This document shows, one piece after another, positions 16,256-24,326 of a stretch of DNA of 64,000 bases (position 1 is its first letter; each line of letters starts with the position of its first letter). The notes beneath the pieces were generated by a model, which did no database searches, was not told the DNA's origin, and saw nothing but the letters and a program-made list of their open reading frames with translations. A program made the position numbers and the translations under genes. Source of the stretch: Virgisporangium aurantiacum (lineage in GTDB: Bacteria; Actinomycetota; Actinomycetes; Mycobacteriales; Micromonosporaceae); the NCBI RefSeq assembly GCF_016863635.1, contig NZ_BOPG01000034.1, positions 248,001 through 312,000 of the forward strand, in the 5' to 3' direction.

Positions 16256-17113
16256 CTATGCCCTGATGACCTCGTACAGCGCCGTCCAGTTCCGGGTGCC
16301 GTGTCCCGCGGCGATCGCCCGCTCGTAGTGCGACCGCACCGCCGCCGGCAACGCGAGGTCGACGCCGTACCGCTCGCTCGTGCGCAGGATGTGCTCCGCC
16401 GTGGCACCCATCATCAGCGCGGTGCTCAGGTCGCCGGGGTGCTCGCCCGTCGCCAGCGCGGCGGCCAACGACGCGCCGTCGCCGACCATTGCGGGGATGG
16501 CGGTGAGGGTCTCCAGGGCACCGGGGAGGAACCCGGCCGGATCCGCGCCCGCGGCCGAGACGAGGGCCGTGGCGTGCAGGATCCCGGACAGCGAGGTGAG
16601 GAACACGTCGAGGTGCGCCTGGTAGAACAGTTGGGCCAGGCCGGGATCCGCGCCGAGGTACCGGGTGTCGCCGATCAGTGCCAGCACCGGCCGGTGCCGC
16701 TCGAACACGTCGCGCGGTCCGCTGTAGAACGCGTACGCGCCCGGGTGACCGACCGCGGGCGCGGGCACCATCACGCCGCCGGTCACGAAGTCGGCACCGC
16801 GTCCGGCGGCCCAGGACGAGGCCGCGCGCGACGCGTCCGGCGTGTCGGAGCTGAGGTTCACCAGGGTCCGTCCGGTGAGGACGGTCCCGTCGAGGATCTC
16901 GTACATCGCCGCTTAGTCGGTGAGGCTCAGGATGGTCAGGTCGCCGGCGGCGACGGCGTCGCCCGGTGTGTCCGCGAGCACCGCGCCGGCGGCGACGAGT
17001 TCCGCCGCGCGTCCACCGGTGCGGTTCCAGACGGTCACCGCGTGTCCGGCGCGCAGCAGCACGGCCGACATCGCCCGGCCCATCGGGCCGAGCCCGATCA
17101 CCGTGGTGTTCAT
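16256..17113 (-). pseudogene. Imine-reductase-like NADP oxidoreductase interrupted by an in-frame TAA
   Basis: ATG 17113 opens a Rossmann domain (TVIGLGPMGRAMSAVLLRAG, then VWNRT) that runs to LTILSLTD and meets TAA at 16915-16913. The same frame continues directly with AAMYEILDG, TLVNLSSDTP and the whole C-terminal helical domain to 16256. In relatives the motif is usually LTDYxA, so one base change (TAC or TAT to TAA) explains the break. Total length would be 285 residues, normal for imine/beta-hydroxyacid dehydrogenases. The start overlaps the stop of the upstream paralogue (ATGA). It is a recent pseudogene, a sequencing error, or two polypeptides made by restart at ATG 16906. Confidence 0.8.
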
Positions 17114-17967
17114 CGTCTCAACTCCTCGTAGATGCGGGCCGTTCCCTGCGCGCCGAAACCGGCCTCGATCTGGCTGCGAACCAGGTCGTGCACCGGCTTC
17201 AGCAACCGGGTGTCGACGCCCTGCTCCTCGCTGGCGGTCAGCAGCGCGGCGAGCGCGGTCTCGGTGAAGTACAGGCTCTGCCCGGTGTACGTGCCGCTGT
17301 CCACAGTGGACGCCATCCCCGCGAGTCCACCGGTCATCGCGGCGAGGAACGGCGCCTGCATGGCGGCGAACCCCCGCGCCGAGCCGCCGTCGGCCGCGAC
17401 CATCGCCGCACCGTGCAGGAACCCGGCGAACATCGTGTACATGCCGGTGAGCATCGCCATGTCGTACAGCGCCGCGGCGCCGGCGTCGACGCCGAGGAAC
17501 GTGCTCGTCCCCCACCGGTCGAGCAGCGGCCGGTTGGCCTCGAAGGCGCCGGCGTCACCGCTGTAGAGCACCGCCGAACCCGGCCCGCCGATCATGCCCG
17601 GCACGGCCATGATGGCGCCGTCGAGGTAGGTGACGCCGTGGTCGGCCGCCCATGCGGCCAGGCCCCGCGACTGGTTGGGCGTCGTGGTCGTCAGGTTGAT
17701 GAGCGTCCGCCCGGCCAGGCCGCCGGCCGCTGGGCCAAGAACTACCGGGTCGAGAACATCGTGGACGGACGTGAGGTCGAACAGGCACGCGACGATCACG
17801 GGGTCGGCGGCGACCGCGGCCGCGACGGTGTCGGCGACCGTCGCGCCGCTCGGCGCCTTGCCCGGACTCCGGTTCCAGACAACGGTTCCGGCCCCGTGCT
17901 TCAGATTGGCTGCCGCGAGCGCACTGCCCATCTCGCCCAGCCCGAGGAATGTGGTCACGCGGATCAT
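17110..17967 (-). CDS. Imine reductase / 3-hydroxyisobutyrate-dehydrogenase-family oxidoreductase
   Basis: The 285-residue protein has an N-terminal NAD(P)-binding motif FLGLGEMGSALA, VWNRSPGKA (Arg suited to NADPH), TLINLTTTTP, and the C-terminal all-helical dimerisation domain containing LLYSGD-like and YDMAMLTGMYTMFAGFLHGAA segments typical of imine reductases. It should reduce cyclic imines or related substrates with NADPH. ATG 17967 is the natural start; a 12-codon upstream extension lacks support. It is the first gene of a tandem pair and is divergent from an HxlR regulator with a clear operator between them. Confidence 0.85.
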   Translation of the reverse strand: MIRVTTFLGLGEMGSALAAANLKHGAGTVVWNRSPGKAPSGATVADTVAAAVAADPVIVACLFDLTSVHDVLDPVVLGPAAGGLAGRTLINLTTTTPNQSRGLAAWAADHGVTYLDGAIMAVPGMIGGPGSAVLYSGDAGAFEANRPLLDRWGTSTFLGVDAGAAALYDMAMLTGMYTMFAGFLHGAAMVAADGGSARGFAAMQAPFLAAMTGGLAGMASTVDSGTYTGQSLYFTETALAALLTASEEQGVDTRLLKPVHDLVRSQIEAGFGAQGTARIYEELRR

Positions 17968-17993
17968 CGTTCGCCGGGTACATTCGTGGCGGC

Positions 17994-18034
17994 AAGTACC
18001 CACTATTTAGTTCGGTACTTACCATTTCGTAAGT
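17994..18034. promoter_or_regulatory. HxlR operator overlapping the promoter of the imine-reductase operon
   Basis: ACTTAC (18017-18022) and GTAAGT (18029-18034) form a perfect inverted repeat with a six-base spacer. AAGTAC (17994-17999) and GTACTT (18015-18020) form a second, overlapping pair. On the minus strand TTACGA (18032-18027) and TAAATA (18009-18004) lie 17 bases apart, a good sigma-70 promoter whose -35 box is inside the operator. Binding of the divergent HxlR regulator would block this promoter and probably its own. Confidence 0.65.
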
Positions 18035-18049
18035 GTCAGAGGAGGAACG

Positions 18050-18406
18050 ATGACGACCGACAGGCGCGGGCCGTACATCTGCGGCATCGACGCGGCGATG
18101 GACGTGGTGTCGGGCAAGTGGAAGTCGCTGATCCTGTGGGAACTCGACAACTACGGCACGCGTCGCTTCGGCGAACTGCGGCGCGGGCTGCCGGGCGTCA
18201 GCGAGAAGATGCTCGTCCAGCACCTGCGCGAGATGGAGCAGGACGGGCTGGTCCACCGCGAGGTCTTCCGCGAGGTGCCGCCGCGGGTCGAGTACTCCCT
18301 CACCGAGCACGGAAGAACGCTCAACGAGGCGCTCCGCCCGCTGGGCGCGTGGGGCAGCCGGCGCTGCGAACGACTGGTCGCCGACGGCGAACTGGCGAGC
18401 CGTTAG
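18050..18406 (+). CDS. HxlR-family winged-helix transcriptional regulator
   Basis: The 118-residue protein has YICGIDAAMDVVSGKW (conserved Cys and GKW), the recognition segment RRFGELRRGLPGVSEKMLVQHLREME and the wing PPRVEYSLTEHGRTL. It is a complete HxlR regulator. GGAGGA stands three bases before the ATG. The divergent arrangement and the palindromes in the 82-base gap make the imine-reductase genes its likely target. Confidence 0.88.
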   Translation: MTTDRRGPYICGIDAAMDVVSGKWKSLILWELDNYGTRRFGELRRGLPGVSEKMLVQHLREMEQDGLVHREVFREVPPRVEYSLTEHGRTLNEALRPLGAWGSRRCERLVADGELASR

Positions 18407-18416
18407 CCTGTCCGTC

Positions 18417-18785
18417 ATGGTCGACGCCGACGATGTGCGCCGGGTGGCGCTCTCGCTGCCCCACGTGGTCGAGATCGACTCCGAGGGCTTCGACTTCCGG
18501 GTCGCCAACAGGGGCTTCGTCTGGTCGTATCCGGAGCGACTGCCGGGCAAGCCACGGGTCATCCGCACCGACATCGCCGTGCTCTACGTCGGCGACGAGG
18601 CCGAGAAGCAGGCGCTGCTGCTCGGCGAACCCGGCATCTTCTTCACCAACCCCGGGTACGACGGGTTCCCGCTCGTGATGGTGCGACTGTCCGAGGTAAC
18701 CGATGCCCGCCTGCGCGAACTCGTCACCGACGCCTGGCGGATGCGGGCGCCGGAGGACATCGCCGCCGAGGTCAGTGACCCTTGA
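18417..18785 (+). CDS. MmcQ/YjbR-family protein
   Basis: The 122-residue protein has the MmcQ/YjbR layout: DDVRRVALSLPHVVEIDSEG, DFRVANRGFVWSYPER, and the C-terminal LRELVTDAWRMRAPEDIAAE segment typical of the fold. The family is small, soluble and sometimes called DNA-binding, but its biochemical role is unproven. TAGCCT seven bases upstream of ATG 18417 suggests a leaderless start. It overlaps the end of the convergent thiamine-enzyme gene by 14 bases. Confidence 0.8.
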   Translation: MVDADDVRRVALSLPHVVEIDSEGFDFRVANRGFVWSYPERLPGKPRVIRTDIAVLYVGDEAEKQALLLGEPGIFFTNPGYDGFPLVMVRLSEVTDARLRELVTDAWRMRAPEDIAAEVSDP

Positions 18786-20388
18786 ACGCCTCCTCCAGCC
18801 ACCACGAGCCCCGCTCACCGGTGACCTTCGCGTCGACCAGCATCGGCCGGTCGCGCGGACCCGCGAGCCAGGAGACGACGGGATCGAGGTCGTCGACGGC
18901 CCGCACGGTCACCGCGTCGCAGCCGTAACCGCGGGCGATCGCCGCCAGGTCCGTGTCCGGGAACGTGACCGTCTCCAGCGAATGCCCGAAGTGGTGCACC
19001 TCCGCGCCGTACGCGGCGTCGTTGTAGACGACGATCAGCAGCGGCAACCCCAGCCGCACGGCCGTGACGAGTTCGGCCGCCGACATCAGGAATCCACCGT
19101 CACCGAGTGCGGCGACGGTGAGCCGGTCGGGCCGCGCGACGGCCGCGCCGAGCGCGCTCGCCAGCCCCAGCCCCACCGACTGGAAGCCTTGCGTGAAGCA
19201 GAATCCGACCACGTCGGGCACCGACAGGAACATCGACGGGTAGCCCATGAAGTTGCCCGAGTCGACGGCCACCGTGCGCTCCGCCGGCAGCAGGTCGTCG
19301 AGCGCGACGCTCACCGTGCGCGGGTCGATCCGCCCGGCCGTGGAATCGTCCACATAGGACACGTCGCGCCAGCGGCCATCCGAGGCTATCCGGGCCCGGA
19401 CATCGTCGGAGCGGTAACCGTTGCCGCGCCAGGGATCCAGCAATTCGTCCACAGTGGACGCGACGGCGGCCACGTCGCCGGCGACGCCCACGTCGACCGG
19501 GCGGTTGACGCCGAGCGCGGTCGGGTCGCGGTCGACCTGCACCACCGTCGCATGTGGACCGATGAGCCGCTGGTGCCGGGTGGTCCACATGTTCAGCGTG
19601 CTGCCCCACGCCACCACCAGGTCGGCCGCGCCGATGAGTTCGACGGCCAGCGGGGTGGCGAACCCGCCCGAGACGTCGAGGTTCCACGGGTCGCCGGTGA
19701 AGAGTCCCTTCGCGGCGGCGGACACGGCGAGCAGCGCGCCGCACCGGTCCGCCAGCCGTACCAACGGTTCCCGGGCGCCGCGCGCACCGCGTCCACCGAT
19801 GAAGACCGGACGTTGCGCGGCCCGGACCGCCGCGACCAGCTCAGCCACCGACGGCACCGGCTCCGCCAACTGCTCCGGCAGTTCCGGCACCGAGAACCGC
19901 GCGGACCGGGCCTGGACGTCGAGCGGCAGCCCGAGCACCACACAGTTGCCCTGCGCCGCGGCCCGGTACGCGGCGGTGACGTCCTCGGCCGCCCGCTCGG
20001 CCCGCACCCGCTGGAACCGCGCGCCCACCGCGGTGGCGGCGGCGCGGAGGTCGATGAAGAAGTTCGACCGCTCGGCGGTGGCCTCCGGCGCGAGGACGAT
20101 CAGCGGCGTGTGGCTCTTCGCCGCCTCCGCGATGCCGGTCAACGCGTTCGTGACGCCCGGACCCTGATGCACGGACACGACACCGACCGCGCCGCTGGTG
20201 CGGGCGTAGGCGTCGGCCATCGTGGCGGCACCGGCCTCGTGCGCGGTGGCGACGAACGTCGCGCCGCCGGCGACGAGCGCGTTGGTCACGTGGAAATTTC
20301 CGCTACCGACCACGCCGAACACCCGCCGGACGCCGTGCGCGGCGAGCACCCGGCCGACGACCTCGGCCGTACTCGCATCCGACGTCAT
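18772..20388 (-). CDS. Thiamine-diphosphate-dependent enzyme (acetolactate synthase/decarboxylase family)
   Basis: The 538-residue protein has three domains: N-terminal pyrimidine-binding with the activating Glu in TAHEAGAATMADAYAR near residue 48 and VHQGPGVTNA; a central domain; and C-terminal pyrophosphate-binding with the GDGGFLMSAAELVTAVRLG motif followed by ND (YNDAAYGAEVHH). Relatives decarboxylate or ligate 2-oxo acids; the specificity is not readable. ATG 20388 overlaps the stop of the upstream cyclase-type gene (ATGA), so the two are translationally coupled. A coupled 2-oxoacid enzyme and metal-dependent hydrolase suggests a catabolic pathway for an aromatic or amide compound, but this is inference. 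Confidence 0.83.
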   Translation of the reverse strand: MTSDASTAEVVGRVLAAHGVRRVFGVVGSGNFHVTNALVAGGATFVATAHEAGAATMADAYARTSGAVGVVSVHQGPGVTNALTGIAEAAKSHTPLIVLAPEATAERSNFFIDLRAAATAVGARFQRVRAERAAEDVTAAYRAAAQGNCVVLGLPLDVQARSARFSVPELPEQLAEPVPSVAELVAAVRAAQRPVFIGGRGARGAREPLVRLADRCGALLAVSAAAKGLFTGDPWNLDVSGGFATPLAVELIGAADLVVAWGSTLNMWTTRHQRLIGPHATVVQVDRDPTALGVNRPVDVGVAGDVAAVASTVDELLDPWRGNGYRSDDVRARIASDGRWRDVSYVDDSTAGRIDPRTVSVALDDLLPAERTVAVDSGNFMGYPSMFLSVPDVVGFCFTQGFQSVGLGLASALGAAVARPDRLTVAALGDGGFLMSAAELVTAVRLGLPLLIVVYNDAAYGAEVHHFGHSLETVTFPDTDLAAIARGYGCDAVTVRAVDDLDPVVSWLAGPRDRPMLVDAKVTGERGSWWLEEAFKGH

Positions 20389-21146
20389 CGTTCGACGAGC
20401 GCGAGCACCCGGCAGGGGCTGCCCGAGCCGCCGACGATCGGCAGCGGACCGGCGATCACCACCGCGCCGGTCGGCGGCAGTTCGGCGACGTTGCGCAACT
20501 GGGTCAGCCCGTACTTGTCGTTGCCGAGCAGGTACGAGTGGCACGGGAACGGCGGGTCGAACGAGTGCGCCGCGCCCGCGTCGGTGCCCACCGTCTCCAC
20601 GCCGACGCCGAGGATCGGCGTCTCCTCGGCGAGCCACTTCGCGCACTCGGCCGAGATGCCGGGCGTGCTGCCGGCGTTCGTGAACGCCGCGGCGTCGTCG
20701 CCACGCGCGTCCCAGCCGGTGCGGTAGAGCAGCCAGCCGCCGGCCGGCAGCGCGCCGTTCGCGGCCTCCCACTCCCTGATGTGGGAGATTTCAAGGAGGA
20801 AGTCGGGATTTTCGGTGGCGTCGGCCGCGCGGTCGATCACCACCGCGGGCGCGATCAACCGGGACGCGGGAACGCGCGCGACGTCGGCCGCGTCGCGCCC
20901 GGTGACCCAGTGGATCGGCGCGTCGAAGTGCGTTCCCGTGTGCTCGCCGGTGGTGATGTTGTTCCAGTACCAGGCCGGTCCGCGGTCGTCGTAGCGGCTG
21001 ATCTCGGTGAGAGCGAACGGCCACGTCTGGCCGAACTGCTCGGGGAGCGCGAGGATCGGCGTCTCCGCCGACAGCGGTGCGGTCAGGTCCACTACCTCGA
21101 CGGTGCGGGCGGCGAGCGCGGCGACCAGATCCTGGAGTACGGGCAT
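20385..21146 (-). CDS. Cyclase / kynurenine-formamidase-like metal-dependent hydrolase
   Basis: The 253-residue protein contains the family motif HTGTHFDAPIHW near residue 69, whose two His and Asp bind zinc or manganese, and a later GVGVETVGTDAGAAH segment with the further His. The family includes kynurenine formamidase and isatin hydrolase. It is cytoplasmic. TAGGTT lies six bases before ATG 21146, a leaderless-type promoter. Its stop overlaps the start of the thiamine-dependent enzyme gene, indicating coupled synthesis. No other kynurenine-pathway genes are in the window. Confidence 0.83.
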   Translation of the reverse strand: MPVLQDLVAALAARTVEVVDLTAPLSAETPILALPEQFGQTWPFALTEISRYDDRGPAWYWNNITTGEHTGTHFDAPIHWVTGRDAADVARVPASRLIAPAVVIDRAADATENPDFLLEISHIREWEAANGALPAGGWLLYRTGWDARGDDAAAFTNAGSTPGISAECAKWLAEETPILGVGVETVGTDAGAAHSFDPPFPCHSYLLGNDKYGLTQLRNVAELPPTGAVVIAGPLPIVGGSGSPCRVLALVER

Positions 21147-21170
21147 GGTCAGAACCTAGAAGCCTTGCCG

Positions 21171-21800
21171 GTGTCTGTCACGCTTTTCAATGTGAAGATC
21201 ACCGGGGGACGCGTGGTGTGGGCGGCCGTGATCACGTGCGTGCTCGGCGTGGCCGTCGCCGGGGCCGTGATCGTCGTTCCGCCGCTCCTCCCACCCGGCC
21301 CGCGCCCGCTGTTCCAGCTGCCCGTCGCCTGCGGCGAGACCTGGAAGCTCGGCACGTACCCGGGCCACGACGACTTCGACGTCGACCTGTTCCCCACCCA
21401 GGGCGAGGCCTGGGGACGCCCGGTGCTCGCCTCGTACGCCGGCGAGGTCGTCGCCGCGGGCATCAACGGGACGCTGGGCGCCCGCACCCCGGACAACCCG
21501 ACCGGCCCGCACGGCCGCGGCGGCGGCTACTGGGTCAAGATCGATCATGGCGGCAAGTGGCAGACCCAGTACCTGCACATGATCGAGCCGCCGATGGTGG
21601 CCAAGGGCGACCACGTCGAGCGCGGCCAGCAGATCGGCCGGGTCGGCAGCACCGGCGACTCGGGCGCCCCGCACCTGCACTACGAACAACGCCGCGGCCG
21701 GCAGAAGGTCGAAACCTGGTTCGACGGCCACCCGTCCGGCATCACCACCGACGACCACGAGTACACGTTGACGAACACCAGCAACAACTGCCCGGACTAG
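21171..21800 (+). CDS. Membrane-anchored M23-type peptidase
   Basis: A short N-terminus is followed by one membrane helix (about residues 12-35, VVWAAVITCVLGVAVAGAVIV) and an extracytoplasmic M23 domain with YPGHDDFDVDLFP (His and Asp ligands), the KIDHGGKWQTQYLHM segment and HLHYEQRR holding the HxH zinc motif. It likely cuts peptidoglycan cross-links, or acts as an activator if degenerate. I take GTG 21171; GTG 21192 is also possible. The gene is divergent from the cyclase gene with a gap of only 24 bases, so their promoters overlap. Confidence 0.75.
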   Translation: MSVTLFNVKITGGRVVWAAVITCVLGVAVAGAVIVVPPLLPPGPRPLFQLPVACGETWKLGTYPGHDDFDVDLFPTQGEAWGRPVLASYAGEVVAAGINGTLGARTPDNPTGPHGRGGGYWVKIDHGGKWQTQYLHMIEPPMVAKGDHVERGQQIGRVGSTGDSGAPHLHYEQRRGRQKVETWFDGHPSGITTDDHEYTLTNTSNNCPD

Positions 21801-21809
21801 GATCCGGCC

Positions 21810-22421
21810 GTGGCTGAGCATTCCGATGTCGTGGAACTGCGGGCGCTCGTGCCGATGGAACCCGGGGGCACCGAGCGGATCGACTGGACCGCCGCCGAGG
21901 CGAGCCTCGGCACCCGACTGCCGGCCGACTACCGGTCGTTCCTGGACACCTACGGCGTCGGCGACATCCTGAACATGGTCGTCCTGCCACCCATGGAGAT
22001 CGATGTCATCGGCCCGAGCATCGCGACCGAGACCGACGAGTTCCGCACCCTGTGGAACGAGGACGGCGGCGTCACCGGGGTCGCCGGAGACGTGCTGCCC
22101 TGGGGCGGCGGGTGCAACGCCAACCTGCTCGGCTGGCTGACGACCGGCCCGGATCCCGACGCGTGGCCGGTGGTCGTGTGGCGTCGCCACATGAGCTCGG
22201 ACGAGACGCACTGGGCGCTGTTCGACTGTGGCATGGTCCGGTTCATCGTCCGGCTGATGCGCGCGGAGTTCGACCGCTGCCCGCTCGGCGACGCGTCGTT
22301 GTGGGGGCGGCCGGCGCCGTTCATCAGCCGGCGTGAGCAGCGTCGCCGGCTGGTCGCCGGGCTCGACCCGATGACCGGCGAGCCCGACCCCTACGCGGAG
22401 ATGTTCCCGATCCACGAGTGA
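21810..22421 (+). CDS. SMI1/KNR4-family protein
   Basis: The 203-residue protein shows the SMI1/KNR4 core: IDWTAAEASLGTRLPADYRSFLDTYGVGDI, then FRTLWNEDGG and LPWGGGCNANLLGWLTTG. In bacteria this fold often occurs in immunity proteins against polymorphic toxins, but many copies are free-standing and no toxin gene is nearby. TAGGAT lies exactly six bases before GTG 21810, so transcription is probably leaderless and starts at this codon. Confidence 0.75.
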   Translation: MAEHSDVVELRALVPMEPGGTERIDWTAAEASLGTRLPADYRSFLDTYGVGDILNMVVLPPMEIDVIGPSIATETDEFRTLWNEDGGVTGVAGDVLPWGGGCNANLLGWLTTGPDPDAWPVVVWRRHMSSDETHWALFDCGMVRFIVRLMRAEFDRCPLGDASLWGRPAPFISRREQRRRLVAGLDPMTGEPDPYAEMFPIHE

Positions 22422-22491
22422 GCCGGTACTCAGGGCGGCCTGAGTAGCCGGGCGGATCCGCGCGGACGGCCGGTGGCCGAGGCTGGACCGC

Positions 22492-23304
22492 ATGAACCTG
22501 ACGCGGTGGTGGGTGGTCGTCGTGGCGGCGGCCGGTACGGCGCTGCTGTTCGCCTGGCTCGGGCGGTTGGCGGGCGTGGCACCGGAGGTGCTGTGGACGG
22601 TGGGCGCGACCGTCGCGGCGTTGACGTGGGCGGCCGTGCTGGTCACCGTCCCCTGGAACTTGTATTTCGGTGCCCGGCGGGTCGCCGCCGAGCAGACGGA
22701 GTCGACCGGACGCGGCATCGTGGTGCGGCCGGAGCGGATCGCGGAGGCGCGCCGGATCGCCCGGTGGATGCTGCGGTTCGCGATCGGCGGGCACGTCGGC
22801 ACGGCCGCGGTGACGGCCGTGGTGGCGTACGCGACCGGCGAGGTGGTCGGGTACTACCTGGCCGGCTTCTTCCTGCTGTCGACGGTGCTGCGGCCCGCCT
22901 CGGCGTACTTCGCCCACCTGCGGCAGCGGATCAGCACGCTCGAACGCGAGACCACGTTCCCCCGCGACGACGTGCTGACGCTGAAGAGCCGGGTCGACGA
23001 CCTCGACCGCGACCTGACCGCCCTCCGCGAACAGGCCGACCACCGGCTGACGGGCGTCGACGACGACCTCCGCCGCCGGGCCGCGGACCTCGCGCACGTG
23101 CGGACCCAGCTGACCGCCGACCTCGCCCGGCTGGCGGACGCGCAGGCCACCGACCGGGCCGCCGCCCGCACGGCCGACGACGACCTCCGCCGCACGCTCG
23201 ACCGGGTGGCCCGCCACGTCGACGCGACCCTCAACGGCGTGAGCGACCACCAGGAACTGCTCACCGGCCTGCGCGCCCTGGTCCGGATGATCCGGGCCGA
23301 ATGA
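22492..23304 (+). CDS. Membrane protein with C-terminal coiled coil, function unknown
   Basis: The 270-residue protein has two N-terminal membrane helices (about residues 6-27 and 32-55) and another pair around 105-135. A long charged heptad region (about 140-265) follows, starting LRQRISTLERET and containing many LxxRVDDLDRDL-type repeats, which predicts a cytoplasmic coiled coil. I do not recognise a named family. The composition suggests a scaffold or polymer-forming membrane protein. The last codons lie in a 14-bp tandem duplication. Confidence 0.7.
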   Translation: MNLTRWWVVVVAAAGTALLFAWLGRLAGVAPEVLWTVGATVAALTWAAVLVTVPWNLYFGARRVAAEQTESTGRGIVVRPERIAEARRIARWMLRFAIGGHVGTAAVTAVVAYATGEVVGYYLAGFFLLSTVLRPASAYFAHLRQRISTLERETTFPRDDVLTLKSRVDDLDRDLTALREQADHRLTGVDDDLRRRAADLAHVRTQLTADLARLADAQATDRAAARTADDDLRRTLDRVARHVDATLNGVSDHQELLTGLRALVRMIRAE

Positions 23305-23314
23305 TCCGGGCCGA
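23287..23314 (+). repeat. 14-bp tandem duplication at a gene end
   Basis: ATGATCCGGGCCGA occurs twice in a row (23287-23300 and 23301-23314) and is followed by ATGA. The first copy encodes the last codons MIRA of the upstream protein and the stop lies in the second copy. It looks like a recent slippage duplication in the 16-base gap between convergent genes. Confidence 0.7.
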
Positions 23315-23320
23315 ATGACC

Positions 23321-24292
23321 TCAGCCGGCGGCCGGGAGTCCCTCGGCCGGCGGTGCCGACGGGCCCCGAGCCGGGCGCAGCCGCTCCATCAGCAGGTGGG
23401 CCGGCCCGCCGACCGCGACCAGCACCAGCGCGAGCGGCAGCGGTTGATCGTCGAAGACGCCGACGACGAGCGCGTTGGCCACCGGCGGCCAGCCGCCCAG
23501 CAGCTCACCGAGGCCGCCACCGGCCATCGCCGCGATCAGCATCACCGGCCACCGGTGGCGGCGCGCCAGCCACAGTCCTGCCGCCGCCCCGGCCACCAGA
23601 CCGACGACGCTCACCGCCCAGTACGTCCACGGAGCGAAGTACACGCCGTGCCGGCCCCATTCGCCGACGCCCTTCCACGCCAGCACGGACAGCCCGAGCA
23701 GCACCAGCCACAGCGCCAGCGGCCGCGGCGGCGTCCAGCCCAGCCGCCGGGCGGCCACCAGCATCGCCATGACCCCCACCGGCGCCGACATGAAGAGCAG
23801 CAGGGTGCGCATGTTCTCCGCCGCGTACGGGCCGCTCAGCACGTCGCCGACGGTGGTCGCGAACAGCGCGGTCAGGACGACGAGCAGCGTCCCGCACACG
23901 GCCAGCGCGACCCGCACCGCGCCGGCGAGCCACGCGACCGCGACCACCAGCGGAACCAGCGCGACGCCGAGATCGAGGGGAAGCCCGTCGCGGAACGGGC
24001 CCATGTCGCGCTCCAGCACCGCACCGGTGTGCTGGTCGATCAGGCGACCCAGCGACTGGGTGGCGGCGGCGATGAGTACCGCCGTTCCGAAGATCACCAC
24101 CGGCGTGCGCGTGGTTCGCAGCCGTAACCGCAGCGCCAGCCAGATCAACGCCAGCACCTCCGCGCGGTGCGGACGCGACCGGCCGCCGCTCACGTCGCAG
24201 AGCAGCCCGACGAGTTCCTCGCCCCGGGCCTCCCGTTCGCCCGGCGGCAACAACCACAGCAGGCGGCGGCACCGCCGTTCCAAAGGCGTCAC
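23321..24292 (-). CDS. Polytopic membrane protein, function unknown
   Basis: The 323-residue protein begins RCRRLLWLLPPGEREARGEE, a short cytoplasmic helix often seen at the start of actinobacterial integral membrane proteins encoded next to PadR regulators. Eight or so hydrophobic segments follow between residues 45 and 305. The C-terminus is Pro/Ala-rich. No catalytic motif is visible. GTG 24292 lies six bases after a TATAGT box, so the message is probably leaderless. No PadR gene is adjacent here. Confidence 0.7.
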   Translation of the reverse strand: MTPLERRCRRLLWLLPPGEREARGEELVGLLCDVSGGRSRPHRAEVLALIWLALRLRLRTTRTPVVIFGTAVLIAAATQSLGRLIDQHTGAVLERDMGPFRDGLPLDLGVALVPLVVAVAWLAGAVRVALAVCGTLLVVLTALFATTVGDVLSGPYAAENMRTLLLFMSAPVGVMAMLVAARRLGWTPPRPLALWLVLLGLSVLAWKGVGEWGRHGVYFAPWTYWAVSVVGLVAGAAAGLWLARRHRWPVMLIAAMAGGGLGELLGGWPPVANALVVGVFDDQPLPLALVLVAVGGPAHLLMERLRPARGPSAPPAEGLPAAG

Positions 24293-24298
24293 GAGTTC

Positions 24299-24326
24299 AC
24301 TATATACCGCAACGCGATATGTTCAA
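24299..24326 (-). promoter_or_regulatory. Promoter of the membrane-protein gene, leaderless
   Basis: On the minus strand TTGAAC (24326-24321) and TATAGT (24304-24299) are 16 bases apart, and the -10 box ends six bases before GTG 24292. The A/T-rich stretch also forms an imperfect palindrome (TATACCGC against CGCGATAT, 24303-24320) that could be an operator. The promoter starts inside the last codons of the upstream exporter gene. Confidence 0.6.

Noticed and set aside
21810..22421. SMI1/KNR4 protein as toxin immunity protein
   Set aside because: No secreted toxin, RHS/WXG100 or CdiA-like gene is adjacent; the M23 gene next to it looks like a cell-wall enzyme.
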